Source: Limnomonas spitsbergensis
Taxonomy: Eukaryota; Chlorophyta; Chlorophyceae; Chlamydomonadales
DNA length: 64,000 bases
Assembly (NCBI GenBank): GCA_037349105.1
Contig: JAYJMM010000061.1
Coordinates: 434,001 to 498,000, forward strand
Direction of reading: 5' to 3'
A program made the position numbers and the translations under genes. Positions 43,301 to 55,193 of the stretch are shown here, one piece after another. The first letter of the stretch is position 1; each line of letters begins with the position of its first letter. The notes under the pieces are model-generated. The model did not search any database. It saw only the letters and a list, made by a program, of their open reading frames with translations, and was not told the DNA's origin.

Positions 43301-46300
43301 ACCGTATATTTCCCCATTCAGTACAGGGTGGGGATTGGGGGTAAAAAGAAGGCGCTGCAAGCAAGGGATGTGCAGCACAACATGTCAAGCTCGGGCTCAG
43401 AGGCCGGGGTCACAGTTTAATGGACGGGCTTGCATGCTAAGCCTTTATAAAACAGCATTATCAGCTGTGCTTTTTTGCTCGTTCCTTGTCCAGGGGTGTC
43501 ACTGGTCTTTCCCTCGCTGTCCTGAGTGCCCAGCTACATTTACGTGGAAAATGGACAAGGTCACACCTCACCAAACTGATTCATTCGCACGGGTGCACGT
43601 ATCGGCACCACCAATTACACTCCCTTGGGCATGCTCACCAGCCCACCCCTCTTACTTGGGCATGCCAGCCTGTGGCCCCTCATAGGGCCTGCCATCCGCT
43701 GTCACCAGGCTATACGAAAGCAGCTGTTTCTGGCTGGACACTTGCGGTACAACCGGCGGTACAGGAGTGGCAGAAGGGTGCGGTACGCTGCTGCTACTGC
43801 CGCTGCCTGTTTCTGCCTCCTCAGCATCAGGCTGGACTCCAGAGCCGCCAAGGGGCACCATCCCCTGCTTCTGCACGTGGCCATCTGCCCCAGGCCCCTG
43901 TACTGCAGCAAGCCCTTGTACTGCCCCAGGCCCCTGTACTGTCGCATGCCCTTGTACTGCCTCAGGTTCCAGTACTATCGCAGGCCCTTGCACTGCCCCA
44001 GGCTCTTCACTTGGTGCTGCTTGTTCCAGCGGCGGCCGCACGCGCAGGGCAGCAGCCGCTACCATCCTACTGGACGTTGCAGCTGGGACGAGATGCATGT
44101 GACAATGGGATGCCATGAGGGGGCCGAGGGTCATCTGTGTAAGGACAGAGATATGTTGAGAGTTAGGCAGGGTTAAGGTGTGGTTAAGTATGAGGCTCAT
44201 GCCTCTAGGGACATCTTGCGCAAGATGGCTGTAATGGCTTGCACCTCTTCCCTCATACCTGTACTCACTGGTAAGAGGGTTAGGGTCAACAGATCTGGGT
44301 AAGTGTCAACAGATGCGGGTTAGGGTCAACAGATCCGGGTTAGGGTCAACAGATCCAGGCTAGGGTCAACAGAGCTGGGTCGGTTCCGCCTCAGAGGTCA
44401 GAACTCCAGGTGAGGAACAGAGGATCAGTGTTTATTTTATAGCACCACCGTACACTTCGGCAAGCTCCTGGGTAGCCACCACTAGTTTTAAAGCAAGTAT
44501 TGCACAGGCTCCAGCCGGTGGCCCAAGCGACGAGGCATCATGTAACAGGCCCTCCCGCCGTAGGTGATGTAGCTGAATTGTAGCTGAACTATAGCTGAAT
44601 TGTAGCTGAATTGTAGCTGAACTGTAACTGAAGCACCCTTCCGCTACCAGTTGCAGGCGTGTGGCATCCTGGTGGGGCCTGACCGGCTGCACGGCGCTGA
44701 CAAAGATGAGTAGCTGAAGTGTAGCTGAAGCGCCCTAAATTAAGCACTGGGGAAAAGACAGGACTGGGTGGAGATCGGGTGACATACAGAGCCGCCTTAA
44801 ATAAAGTAGAGGCCAAATGAACACCGAGATCAAAATAAACAAATGACAGCTATAAAACCATGGATTGAAAAAAAGTGGATCCCTCACAACAGATTACCTC
44901 CCCAGTGGGAGTAGATCTGGGTGTAACTGCCCCTAGGTTATGGGCTTGGGGTTTAATGTTGAGGGTTGAGTGTTCAGGCTTCTACAAAACCTGAATCCTG
45001 AATTATACCTAGAAGCATCTACCTCTAGATCGGTGAAGGCGGTGACAGCAACAGCACAAGCTGCTTCTTTTGTCGACATATCAATGCTGTCCTGCCGCTG
45101 CTGCTGCTCAGCCTCAGTCGCCCACTGTGACATTGGTGGCTGCTGCTGCTGCTGTTGCCCAGACTCAGTCTCCCACAGAGGCACTGGTGGCTGCTGCTGC
45201 TGCTGCTCAGGCTTGGGCTCCCACAGAGGCACTGGTGGCTGCTGCTTCTGCTGCTCAGGCTTGGGCTCCCACAGTGCCACTGGTGGTTTCTGTTGCAGCT
45301 CATGTTGAGATCCCGGACTGCTGTGCACCTCCAGCTCGGTCGAGCGTTGCATAGCTATGGCCTGATAGATCGACAGGCTCAGCTGCCTCAGGCAGCTATG
45401 TGCATCGCCCCCCTCAGTTTGAACCTGGTCATATGTCAAACACACAAGCACAAGCAGAGGGCAGTGAGCTACAAACACATCTTGACATATGGGAGTAGGG
45501 ATCTGGGTAGGGATCAAGGTGTAAGAGGGGGCCTGTCTGCCGATCAGGAGGCAGACATCACAGCAGTGCCACCTAGTTGCAGGTTTAAGTGTTGGGCGGT
45601 CCTCATAGCGGTGCAGGGCCTGTCCTGTGAGTATCCTGACCGTGCTGCCACTTAGTTCATAGTTCAGGGCAGGGTGGCCCTCCTAGCAATTAGGGTTTTC
45701 CCAAGCGACAATGCCTCATAACGTACCAGGCCCCTCCCCTGTGAGTGTCCGGTTCTTGTGGCCTCCAGCCTACCTTAAAATGGACAAGCAGGCCCCGCAC
45801 AGTCCCCGGCGAAATGACAGCAGACCTCCCAGCATCTGCAGGAGCTGATATCCCCTTCGGGCTGCCTCCAATCGCTGCTGCAACACAGCCCCCGGTTGAA
45901 GCAGGGCGCCCTCCTACCGGGCCTGCCAGCCCTGCATCAGGGAGCTTCACCATCTGCACTCGCTGAATGCTGGCAGCCGCCTGAGGTGGCAAAGCTGCTG
46001 CTGTGGCGGGTGTGGGTGCGGTTGCTAGTGCTGGTGGTGCTGGTATTGCCGAACTTGGTTCAAGACCAAGCCGAGGAACTTCCAGGCATGCCCCACCCAA
46101 AGTCACCTCTGTTGCTGTTGTCGTGGTGCTTGTTGCAGTTGATGCCGAATGAGTTGCTGCAACCGCAACCACTATTGCGAAGCCTGTTCCTGCCCCTGCC
46201 GCCTTGCCACATGAACCGCCGAGCGGGAGCCCAGGCAGCGCTTGCATCGCCTCAGAGCTCTTCTGAGATGCATCCAGCATTGCTGCTTGGCCTGACGCAG

Positions 46301-49300
46301 GAGCTCCAGGAGGCAGCAGTGGCATCTGCTGCTGCTCTTGCTGCTTCTCCTGCTGCTGCTGCTGCTGCTGCTGCTCTTGCTGCTCCTGCTGTTGCTGCAG
46401 CTCAGCTGCAATCATGCTTCTGTCCCTCTCCCTTTGCAAGTCCAGCTGTGATAGCATCTGTGTCGACGGAGATGGAAGCACTGAGCAGGCTATTGACAGC
46501 GGAGGAGGTGTGGAGCATGCTACCAGCAGCGGCGGCGGAGTGGGGCACACTTCTGGCGGCGGAATGGAGCACGCAGTAAGCTGTGGTGGTGGGATATCCG
46601 GCGGCAGCGGTAGCGGTGGTGGCAGCGGGGAGCATGCTTTCACAATTGCTTCCAACAGCTTGGCTCTCACTGGCCCTGTCAGCTTTGCGGGTGTGGGGCA
46701 CTGGAAAGCGATGCAGCCCTCAATGCTGCATGATGCGAGAGGCGTAGTCGAGTGAGAGCCTAAAGCCGCATCGCCACCAACGTCCACCGTTGTCTCTGTG
46801 TTGACTGCAGTAGGAGGAGCAGCAGCTGACTGAGAAGTAGATTCAGCAAGTTCCGGCGCATCATCATCCTCAGCTGTCATGGCAGTGGTGAGAGAAGTGG
46901 GACAGAGAGCGGGTGTTGGCATCGGAGTAGCAGGAACAGCAGCAGCAGCTGCTTGCTGCTGGCACAGGTGCACTACAGGGCCAGTTCCCCCACCCAGTTG
47001 CACAACATGCTGGGAAGGCTCCGACCATCTGCCGCCACTGCCAGCAACAGATCCACAGCCGGGTTGAACGCCTTCATTGACAGCGAGTGTGTGGGTGAGT
47101 GCGGGCGCGGACGGGTCGAGAACACCATCCTGTGCAACCTCCGCCGGCTTCGCCCAAAGAGCGTTGCATTGGCGGGCCGCGGTAGGCGGAGGCGGCAGGC
47201 GTTCCACTACCATTGGACCCTCCCTGCGGGCCTGCCTCACTGCGCTGCTGGCCGCCTCGCCGTCATCTAACGCATCCTCGGCACGCAGCAGCAGCGATGC
47301 GTAGGCACCGCCGCGGTCGCCACCGCCGCCGCCGCCACCGGGCGTCGCTGCTGCTGCTGGGCGCAGCTCCGAGGCCTTGGTCAGGGCTCTTACGGCCGCA
47401 AGCTGCAGCAGGCGGTGGTAGCTGCTTACTTCTTCCTCCTCCACCTCGCTTGTGCCTGAGCCACCTACCCCTGCTGCACCTGCTGCTGCTGGTGCTGATG
47501 TGGCAGTGGAGACTCCGACCAACTCCAGGCAAGCCCAGCCAAACAGGTAGTGTGCCTCTGCCAGCTGGTCCACCAGCACCTCTCCCGGATCAGCAGAACC
47601 CTCCTCTCCACACTCTTCCATCTCAGAGGAAGAGAATGAGGAGGAGGGGGGACGGAGGCTACCACCCCCGCTGCTGCTGTGCTGGCCGTCGGCCTCCCCG
47701 GTCTCGATTAGCTGCAGGGCCGCTATCCGTGCGGCTTCTGCGGCAGCTCCGGCGGCGACTGTACGCGGCAGGCCCTCTTTTTTGGTCCTCAGCCATGCGG
47801 ATGCAAGAAGCAGCAGGGCCTCTGCGTGCATCGCTCGGGGGAAGCTAACAGGTGCGTCCAAGACCACGGTGAGATCCTCCCGGGATCCGGATCCAGGCAG
47901 GAATCTAGATCCAGATCCGGATCCAGGCTGATACCGGGCGCTGCTTACATTTCCAGCACCGTACCGGCGCATCCAGGACAGTAAGAGGCGGTACATATCG
48001 GATCCAATGATGCCGAGGTGGCCGCTGGTCCTCAGGTGCCCCTCCCTGACGATGGTTCCCACCGCATCCAGGAGCGCCCGGTACTGCTGATGCTGATGCT
48101 GCAAGTCAGAGCTGTTATTAAAATTTGAATATGCTGCGGCTGACTTCTGATCCTGTGTGCCTGCTCCTGTCGGCTGACCGGCAGTTGCGGTGCAATCTGA
48201 AGAGGTTAGCGGCTGCCACATCAAGCCAAGGCCGTCCTGCACAGGCCATCCTAGCTCCAGCAACGCTCGACTTGCCAGGCACACCAGCTCCTCAGCTACC
48301 TAGAGGGGAGCAGATGAAAGAGACGAAAATGACAAAAGAGGATAAAAGGATTAAGGCAGACGGGCTCAAACCATGATAATGGTTATAGAAGCGAGCAGAG
48401 AAGCATTCCTTTGGAAAGCGAGCGGCGGTGCCCTCATTTGCATGGCAGCGCGCCCAGTTGCAGCATGGCAGTATGCTAAGTTGCATGGCAGTGCGCTCAG
48501 CTGATTGGCAACTCCTCACCTCCTGTCGGGTGAGGCGATACAATGCCGTGGTGGCACGCTCTAGACACTGACGCCGCTCGGAGACGCCTGTGGTTCAATT
48601 GAGGCAAAGGATACCTGGGTTCAGGGCTGGGCATTGTGGCTTGATAATGTAGCACTGCGCTTTGAAAATGGTTAGTTTGAAACTGCTTGTTTTCACTCCC
48701 TTCCTGCTTACAATACTGACCACACGTGTGATATCACACCTTTCTCTAGCTTGTAGGCCGCCATGAACTGCCATGCCGCTTCGGTGTATCTGTTCAGACA
48801 GACAGCAACAGCAGCAGAAGTCATTTAGACAGGCTCAGGTTCAGGTTCAGGGACTGGGATTGGGATAGGAATCACGAGCAGAAGAGGACGACAGCACAAG
48901 TTGTGGGGGGTGGAGGGAAGGGGGGTAACCGCAAATGTTAAGACCTAATAGGCATGAGTTTTAGGAGTGGACACAGGTGTGTGTATGCTTACTGGAATCT
49001 CCAGAGATTTTAGCTTTAAGTCATGACCACACGTCCTAGCTCCATTCCGAGTTTTGACTGAATCACTGGAAGCCATTAATATATGCCCTGCCTCCAAATG
49101 TAATCTGTGGAATGCGCTCAAAGGTTCGGTACAGCAAAAATATTAAATAGATGATACTATCACAACTACATCATATCCTTTGCAAGGCATTTGGTTCGCC
49201 TTGTCCAGCAAAACGATATACGAGATACCCATATAAACCCTGAACCTTAGAGCGGGGTGGTTGCTAAACCCTTAACCCTAGAGCAGGGTGGTTACCCATA

Positions 49301-52300
49301 TCAAATCAGTGTCAGCTAGGTGATTTTCCCTCCCTGAGTTTTGGTCACGCCGTGAAAGGGATCTAAGTTGGAGGCTGACTGGTGTAGACACAGAGAGCCA
49401 GAATCAGAGGACTTTCAAGAACCGGAGAGTGGCAGCGTAGGTTTACAAGGATATGCCAATTAACTGGGGGAAGCAGCCAGTATTTATAAGGAAACACGCT
49501 CAGGTTCATCTTCTAAGAGAATATTAATGTTCATTTTACTGAGTCAATATTAATCGCTAAGTGTCAAGCGTCGGGCGTAGCAGAAAATCTACGATACGAG
49601 TGAACTACCGTAGGGCAGTCTAGCAAGCAGGATAGTGTAGCAAGCAGGCTAACTACCTGACGACCTGTAGGGGTGAAACCCTTACACGCCGAGCATCAAT
49701 AAATCACACTTGCAAGGCCATTTCTACGGATACTGCAGGGACAGATACCGCAAATGACCAGTTTCCATCTGAGGTGAACCCAAGGGGCCGCTGCCACTGC
49801 ACCACACCTTTGCATTCCCTCCAGAGCATTGCCTGCACGGTAATAGGTCTTGGGCCAGCCTGGACGCAACAGTCGCAGAACCAGGGCATCCTCCAAGGCC
49901 TCGGCATGACGCCCGGCACAACAGCGGGCCTGGCTGCGGATGCATATTCGAAAATCGGAATTGGAGATGCCATAAGTTTTGATGATAACTCAGGCCAGGG
50001 AACTCAGGCCAAGGCTCAAAACTCATAAGTCAATTAAATCATTACTCAACTTTACTTCAGCTAATGAGTTATGAGCCTTCGTTATGAGTTATGAGCCTTC
50101 AACTTCACTTCAACTCAAGCAGTACAATTTCTGTTCACCAGTTACACAATCAGCCTCTGTGGTCCATTAGCCACATACAAGCCATGGTTGAAGGCGTATC
50201 TGCAGCTGCTGACTCCCAATAGGATCCCTCAATATTTCATCAGGAATATTTCAACGGGGATATTTCATTAGGACCCCTCAATATTTCATCAGGAACATTT
50301 CATCAGTGCCCCTTAATATTTCATCAAGGGCAGCTAGACATCAAAAAGGCCACCAAAGGATATTATATTATTTCAGGATGCTTCAGCTACCATTTCACTG
50401 CATCACAGCCTACATCCTGGGTCTACTGAAACAGCAAGCCCTGCTGCTTGGGCCACTGGCTGTCAGTAGGCTGGTCAAGGTTTGGTCCCCATCAGCCCAG
50501 CGGTGGCTTTCCGCCTAAACATGCTTCCGCTCTGCTGTCAATCATGTTTCGATTTTCAGAGCTGCCCAGCAGCCTGCCTGAGATGATTGAGTGTGGACTA
50601 AAATAAACATTGCAGGCCACAGGATCCGGTTCTGCTTTGCACAAGCGATATAGAAGCTACGGTATGCAAATGTATAATTTACTGGTACACTGGTTCATCC
50701 ACACATTTTTCATGCATGCTGCTGAAGCTTGCCGCTTTGAGCATCTGCCTCACTTAAACATAACAGCCTGGCCTCCAGTACGAGTGGCTCACAATTAAGT
50801 TCTTGTACTGCTCAAATAAAAAAAAACGGTTTTTCTGTCCATAAAATGTCTTTGTAAGACTTACCCAAGGCAGCAAAAACAAATCTTTGGAGATTGGCAT
50901 CCTGAACATGGAAGATGGGTGTGCTTTGTATGCACAGGCTGTCCATGCGTATACCCAGGACTTAAAGCCCATTCAGTTACCTGCGGTTGGCCAGCAGGGC
51001 GGGGACTGTTTCCCGCCGTATCTCAAGTGTGGCGGCTGAGCTACCTGCCTCCGAGCGCGTCGGACGGGCTGCGGGCAGCAGGCACTCGGCCCCGGCGCTG
51101 AGGGGGACAAGGTCTCTGCTGCCGCTTGGCCTCCCGCCGCTGCTGATACTGCTCCTGCTGCTCCTAGGTGCGATCAGGTTGTTCTCCGCCTGCGCCGCCT
51201 GCAGCTGCGTCAGCTCGGGCACCGCGGCCTCAGGCACCCAAGCCAGTGCCTCCGAGTACCTGCCTCGACAGGTAGTCAATCACACGTAATACTCAGTGGA
51301 AACGCTGAGAGGGAGTGGGGAAACGCTGAGAGGGAGTGGGGACACGCTGAGAGAGAGTGGGGACACGCTGAGAGGGAGTGGGGACACGCTGAGAGAGAGT
51401 GGGGAAATGCTGAGAGGGAGTGGGGAAACGCTGAGAGGGAGTGGGGACACGCTGAGAGGGAGTGGGGACACGCTGAGAGAGAGTGGGGAAATGCTGAGAG
51501 GGAGTGGGGACACGCTGAGAGAGAGTGGGGAAATGCTGAGAGGGAGTGGGGAAACGCTGAGAGGGAGTGAGGACACTCTGAGAGGGAGTGGGGAAATGCT
51601 GAGAGGGAGTGGGGACACGCTGAGAGAGAGTGGGGAAATGCTGAGAGGGAGTGGGGACACGCTGAGAGGGAGTGGGGACACGCTGAGAGGGAGTGGGGAA
51701 ATGCTGAGAGGGAGGGAGTGAGTGAGTGGGAAATGCTGAGAGTGAGTGGAAAAACGCTGAGAGGGAGTGGGGAAAATGCTGAGAGGGAGTGGGGAAACGC
51801 TGAGAGGGAGTGGGGAAATGCTGAGAGGGAGTGAATGAGTGAGTTGGGAATGCTGAGAGTGAGTGAAAAAACGCTGAGAGGGAGTGGGGAAATGCTGAGA
51901 GTTAGTGAGTGAGTGGAGAAATGCTGAGAGTGAGTGAGTGAGTGAGTGAGGGGGGGGATGCTGAGAGGGAGTGAGTGAGTGAGTGGGGAATGCTGAGAGT
52001 GATTGGAATATTGGATACGAGGTGTTGATTTTAAGCTAAGTATCTTTAATGGTATCGGCGCAGCAAGGCAACGTGGAGCAACCCTTTATTTCCTCCAGTG
52101 TGTACTGCCTGGCACATTCGAATAATGCTATGCACGCATGCAGCTGGTATTCGATAGGTGCGAAAACGCGGTAGAAAGAAAGAAAGAAAGCTACGCCCCG
52201 TGGGGGGCGTGAGGGTTAAGGAAACAGCGCAGTCTGGGCCAAAGCCACATCCGCGCCATTACTGTGCAAAAACGCGGTAACAGCAAATAACTGAACAAAC

Positions 52301-53059
52301 AGACAGGTGTCAAGGGCACTAGGGAGGGGCAGCAGGCTGACTGGTAGCCCTGCCATGCATGCATGCAGACAGCCGCTGCGGTGTGTGCCAAAGCGTTCGG
52401 TACCTAACGAGGGCAAGCTCGCTGGAGAAATATGTAAAGAGCCCCTGACCCGGGGGCCCTTGATTAGTGCGTGGAATGGGAGGACGGGGATGGTTATAGC
52501 TACCTCAGAGCACGGTTGCTTGAGGCTCATTTCTTGCTTAAGTGCGTGCACAACAAAACAATTTTGGCTGGCCCCTGGGTAGCCATGACAGCACTGCTGG
52601 GCTGCTGCTGGGGAAGAAACCGGCCAGCAGCCACAAGCCCAAGCAGTAGGACTTGCTGCATCAGACCCTCCTGGCCATGGACTGTGATGCAGCTGCATGG
52701 TAGCTGCAGCACCCTAACAAAGACGGAAAGACTGTAATGGTCCATCCAGTCATGGAGTGCCCGGTTTGGTGCGGGTACTTATATACGCCGCAAGACTCCC
52801 CATTATCATATATAGAACCTCTTGTCCACTTTAAAGACAGTGTTGCAGCCGGATGGCGGATACCAGCAGTGATAACTAAGTGATAAGTTGATGGGAATGC
52901 AGCTACCAGCCAGCTGCCCCGTGCTCACCTGTCTATAGCGTCTCGATAGTTGCGTTGCTTCTGGCTTTCGTCGCCGCGTTGCTTGAGCGACTGGAGGCGC
53001 AGTAGTGCGAGCTTGTCAGAGTAGCGGTCGCCAGCAGCAGTTAGGGGCGGAGGGGGCAT
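37398..53059 (-). CDS. TPR-like and NudC/CS-domain protein (12 exons)
   Basis: Probably an HSP90-type co-chaperone or assembly factor; the client is unknown. Exons: 52929-53059, 50981-51259, 48740-48789, 48520-48587, 45774-48299, 45023-45424, 43656-44134, 42904-43042, 42129-42188, 41237-41526, 38172-38291, 37398-37482; all phases agree, about 1542 residues. N-terminus MPPPPLTAAGDRYSDKLALL, then a TPR helix pair (LKQRGDESQKQRNYRDAIDR, YSEALAWVPE) split by intron 1, and a second pair around LLANRRYTEAAWQFMAAYKL. The 842-codon exon 5 begins helical (EELVCLASRALLELGWPV, AEALLLLASAWLRT, AEAHYLFGWACLELV) and becomes Q/A/P-rich. Near the C-terminus is a NudC-type CS fold: CRWRQSASEIQIMVLQVPKG, FPAKQLHVTLGPRRLEV, LGGQLYRSVLPDGSFWTVE, CYITLTKMN, AEMWWPRLLEQHP. 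The end is acidic (EEEEGRFLNDQDADLDQN). About 50 extra residues interrupt the CS fold after WTVE. The order TPR then CS recalls SGT1, but the CS type is NudC-like. Confidence 0.87.
37835..38185 (-). repeat. Copies of the exon 11 end and donor of the CS-domain gene, interrupted by a LINE 3' fragment
   Basis: Plus view of the real junction is gctgactcacctgtactgct followed by caaggatgctgctggg (donor 38172/38171). Upstream relatives are gctgacttgcctgtactgct (38138) and cactcacatacaccgctcaa then ggatgctgccc (37850). Between them, 37880-38095 carries a LINE 3' UTR copy (ggcatgtgcc, aaccggtacaggc, aaccccatggtgcag). Confidence 0.7.
38365..40010 (-). mobile_element. 5'-truncated L1-type LINE in intron 10 of the CS-domain gene
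   Basis: Contains the 3' half of a reverse-transcriptase ORF and its 3' UTR, in sense orientation relative to the host gene. The 3' end is a run of ttcacaaac-type repeats (38375-38410). Shorter 3' copies lie at 37040-37100, 37880-38095 and, inverted, 40540-40655, all sharing gtaccggtttacgggcac. Confidence 0.85.
38645..40000 (-). pseudogene. LINE reverse transcriptase, C-terminal part
   Basis: An open frame of 451 codons. Seen: LLDALHIFCRHNALTDN and KKSEAVVFN just after where the YADD catalytic block should be, then YLGMLFDEAEG, KGRAALYAMVRRC, LVKPILFYGCEIWG (the post-catalytic RT and thumb layout of L1/Dualen-type LINEs) and a C-terminal zinc knuckle CRCCN, EDELHMIYC. The YADD motif and everything upstream (endonuclease, fingers) are absent or scrambled, so the copy is dead on arrival. 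The C-terminal part keeps a full open frame and is not old. The host gene's splicing must skip it. Confidence 0.85.
40196..40425. repeat. 24-bp minisatellite, nine copies
   Basis: The unit gtgagacagcatgcggcagg plus ccaa is near-perfect. It lies in intron 10 of the CS-domain gene, upstream of the LINE. The ACRMLSHL ORFs are artefacts. Confidence 0.95.
40540..40655 (+). mobile_element. Inverted copy of the LINE 3' end
   Basis: tgcctgtaccggtttacggg, catgcatcaaatgtg and ctggactgtaagaac match the 3' UTR of the LINE at 38375-38480, in opposite orientation. The tail is ttcacaccacttcac. Confidence 0.75.
40668..41140. repeat. CCCTGTACATCCTG minisatellite with higher-order units
   Basis: About 30 units of roughly 15 b (cctgccccctgtacat) are arranged in places as larger 60-b composites (catcgccctgtaccctgccc). 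Lies in intron 10 of the CS-domain gene; no coding capacity. Confidence 0.9.
41850..41990 (-). mobile_element. SINE-like family 2 copy
   Basis: Carries gctgacagggatcaaaccct (box-B-like on the minus strand) and gatgtagctaaattgtagct. Other copies or fragments: 27716-27790, 43100-43190 and 50385-50515 (plus); 44430-44720, 52590-52720 and 61410-61530 (minus). Confidence 0.55.
42676..42815. repeat. Hairpin (foldback) element with 39-bp arms
   Basis: Arms 42692-42730 and 42745-42783 are complementary with a few mismatches around a 14-b loop (outer word ggcacaggttcagccgg, inner word catggtggatcc). Further partial copies of its end (gccgtattgtgccgtatcgt) continue to about 42870, immediately beside exon 8 of the CS-domain gene. 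The sequence resembles the last unit of the 40-bp array at 25115-25490. Confidence 0.8.
44265..44385. repeat. About 20-bp repeat with gggttagggtcaacagatc units
   Basis: Five units with minor changes, between exons 6 and 7 of the CS-domain gene. It contains gggttaggg words but is not a telomeric array. Confidence 0.7.
51285..52012. repeat. 21-bp minisatellite, about 30 copies, grading into gagtgagt repeats
   Basis: The unit ctgagagggagtggggaaac plus g (variants gacac, aaatg) lies just outside exon 2 of the CS-domain gene on its acceptor side, in intron 1. Both long ORFs across it are artefacts. Confidence 0.95.
52160..52290 (-). mobile_element. (CTTT)-tailed element family 3
   Basis: Plus view: gaaagaaagaaagaaagcta, cgccccgtggggggcg (a small hairpin), ttaaggaaacagcgcag, gccaaagccacatccgcgcc. 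The flanking gcaaaaacgcggta and gcgaaaacgcggta words sit on both sides. Related copies: 33385-33475, 35035-35132, 59296-59340, 59398-59485. Confidence 0.65.
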
Positions 53060-55193
53060 GGTGCACTTCCTCGAGCACGTGCGTTAGCTGCTGGGCCGAG
53101 GGCAATGGCGAGATTCGAAATGGAGCGAGAGACCTGAATATTTCTTGCAGGTCAGAAATGTCGCTTGCTGCGGGCCAGTGTATTTCTTTCTGGTTAGCAC
53201 GAGTGACTGCCGCTGTATCAGATATGACTGTTCGCTATTCGCGAACCCACACGGCCGACGGCCAGAAACAAGATTGCCGACACGCCGCTCACAGACAGAC
53301 TGGCACGGGAGGAAAATACATTACAAACGAAAGTGCTAAGAGATGATTCATGAATCCAAGGGGAACAGGGGTACATCTAAATGGGGACCTACGCATGCTC
53401 CTAGTAGCCACCTGCCTGCGGGAAATCATGGTGGACTCGGAGGTTCCGAGAAACTCGGAGAATCCGATAAATAGGCCAGCGCGGACGGGCATGATCTACA
53501 TCTGAGCTTGGCTGGTCCGATCCGTCACTTTCAGGCCTATCCAATACGTCCATGCGGTATCGACTCCTAGACAGCTCCCAAGTGTGCAGGAGTGCTGGGG
53601 AGCAAGGTGAAGTCAACCTCATTGGCTCACGGCTAAGGTAGAGTTGGCTGACATTTGCTCACGAGATTTGATTGAATTGTGCCCTTAGTGCCCTAAGTGC
53701 ACCTTGAATGGAAGATCCCTGCATTTCCCCAAGCTTCACTGCTGCCTCAGCCCAATCTCACACCTAGTGATGGACTTGCTTGACTCTACCACAGTTTTTT
53801 GTTTTGCATGTTTGGCTATTTAGCTGCCGAGCAACATGTTTATATATTGCTGTGATTCCTCTGCTATGCTGTTGTGGATACTGCTAAGGCAAGCATATCC
53901 TTCAGTGCATAGTCCGGCCAGTAAGATGTCCTTGTTCATGACACCCCAGATGCTTTCACAATTAACATATTTTTGCCGTGGTCCCCCCTCCGTCATCAAG
54001 TGGTTGGTCAAGAAGGAGTTGCTCACATCAGATACCCAACTTGCGATTGAATATCAGTGCATACGTTCATTAACAGAAGAGCCCTACTGGCAATCAACGT
54101 CATCACTTCTTTGCAGTTGCGCTGCTGACGGTGGAGCAGGACGAAATAATGTTCCAATATCATGTCTCAACCTGCTAATAAAACACGATGTGCTCACATG
54201 TTCGTTTTAAATCCTGTGTATATCGCACGAGAAGTCTGGAGGAATCCTGCTCACCACAGATCGCATCAGCCTTCACGCCAAATTATTAGTTAAATGGGCT
54301 GCGCAACCCTGCTGCAGCTGGGTTCATGGGGCTGGGTTCATGAAGCTGGGGGCATGGGGCTTATGCCATTTTCCATTGTACTTCAGGTTTTACAGGGAAG
54401 GACATCAAGCAGGATGACAGCCTCGCATCGCTGAAGCCCCTGTCTTTGAAGACATAGGAGGAGGAGGCCATTAGCCTTAGAGGAGGAGGTAAAGGAGGAG
54501 GATCTGAATGACTGTTCAACCATTTATAATTTTATAACAGGATTGCCAAGAGGTAGAGTATATCATATTTTTTCTATGAGGTGCTTTTCCTGTACTTTGC
54601 TGCATTGCTTTGGTTGCTGGAATGCCTGATGATAGAGAGCTTCCCATGCCTCAAAGGATGGCTTTTGACGGTGACGCTTGCATTTGTAGTGCTGCACGCT
54701 TGATTGCAATTTTAGCCCTGCGCGCTAATTTTGACTGCTGTGATAGGTGATTTCGTTAGTTTTTGCCTGCGCGAATGAATAAAAGGTGCGCGATAAATTT
54801 AAATAATTCATTTTGGGGGGGTGCATGGAGGCTAACAATGCCTACGGTACAGTATGCATAATTTGTAGTCTAAGATCCCATGGATGCACGTTGGCGCAAA
54901 TTACACGCACAAACTGGAAATAAATAAAAGGCCCAGCATCCCTCATCTACATGCCGATGACAAAGAGCAGCCATTGACACAACAAGGCACACTTCACCAG
55001 CCCCTGGCATTTTTAACCCCCGCGTCAGCATTCAGGGGTCATCGAAGTGAGCCTCTCCATTCAAGACCTCTAAACACAAGTCGGTTGCATGACACCATTG
55101 CGGTCTGAAGCCTCTCCGCTCCTCCATCACAGGGGCTCCTGGGTGGCCGGAAGGCGTCACATGGAAGAAGGCTCGCTAAAAGGTGGCAGGCAG
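53060..55193. other. Intergenic between the CS-domain gene and MUS81
   Basis: Holds the presumed promoter of the CS-domain gene (just right of 53059) and the MUS81 3' flank. The 53836-54210 open frame (124 codons) has ordinary amino-acid composition but no motif I recognise; a transposase remnant is possible. Nothing else seen. Confidence 0.5.
54901..54905 (-). terminator. Candidate TGTAA polyadenylation signal, MUS81
   Basis: TGTAA on the minus strand, about 290 b after the MUS81 stop at 55194-55196. Confidence 0.35.

Noticed and set aside
44265..44385. Interstitial telomere repeat
   Set aside because: Units are about 20 b with caacagatc between gggttaggg words; not a telomere array of TTTAGGG or TTTTAGGG type.
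46000..47850. Plus-strand ORFs (211 and 227 codons) opposite exon 5 of the CS-domain gene
   Set aside because: Antisense shadows of the GC-rich low-complexity coding exon, whose own frame is open for 842 codons and phase-joined at both ends.
51280..51721. ORFs of ETLRGSGD or SVSPLPLS repeats
   Set aside because: 21-bp minisatellite in intron 1 of the CS-domain gene.
53836..54210. 124-codon ORF as a gene
   Set aside because: Ordinary composition but no motif, no neighbouring exons and no codon bias like the four confirmed genes; left as unassigned.
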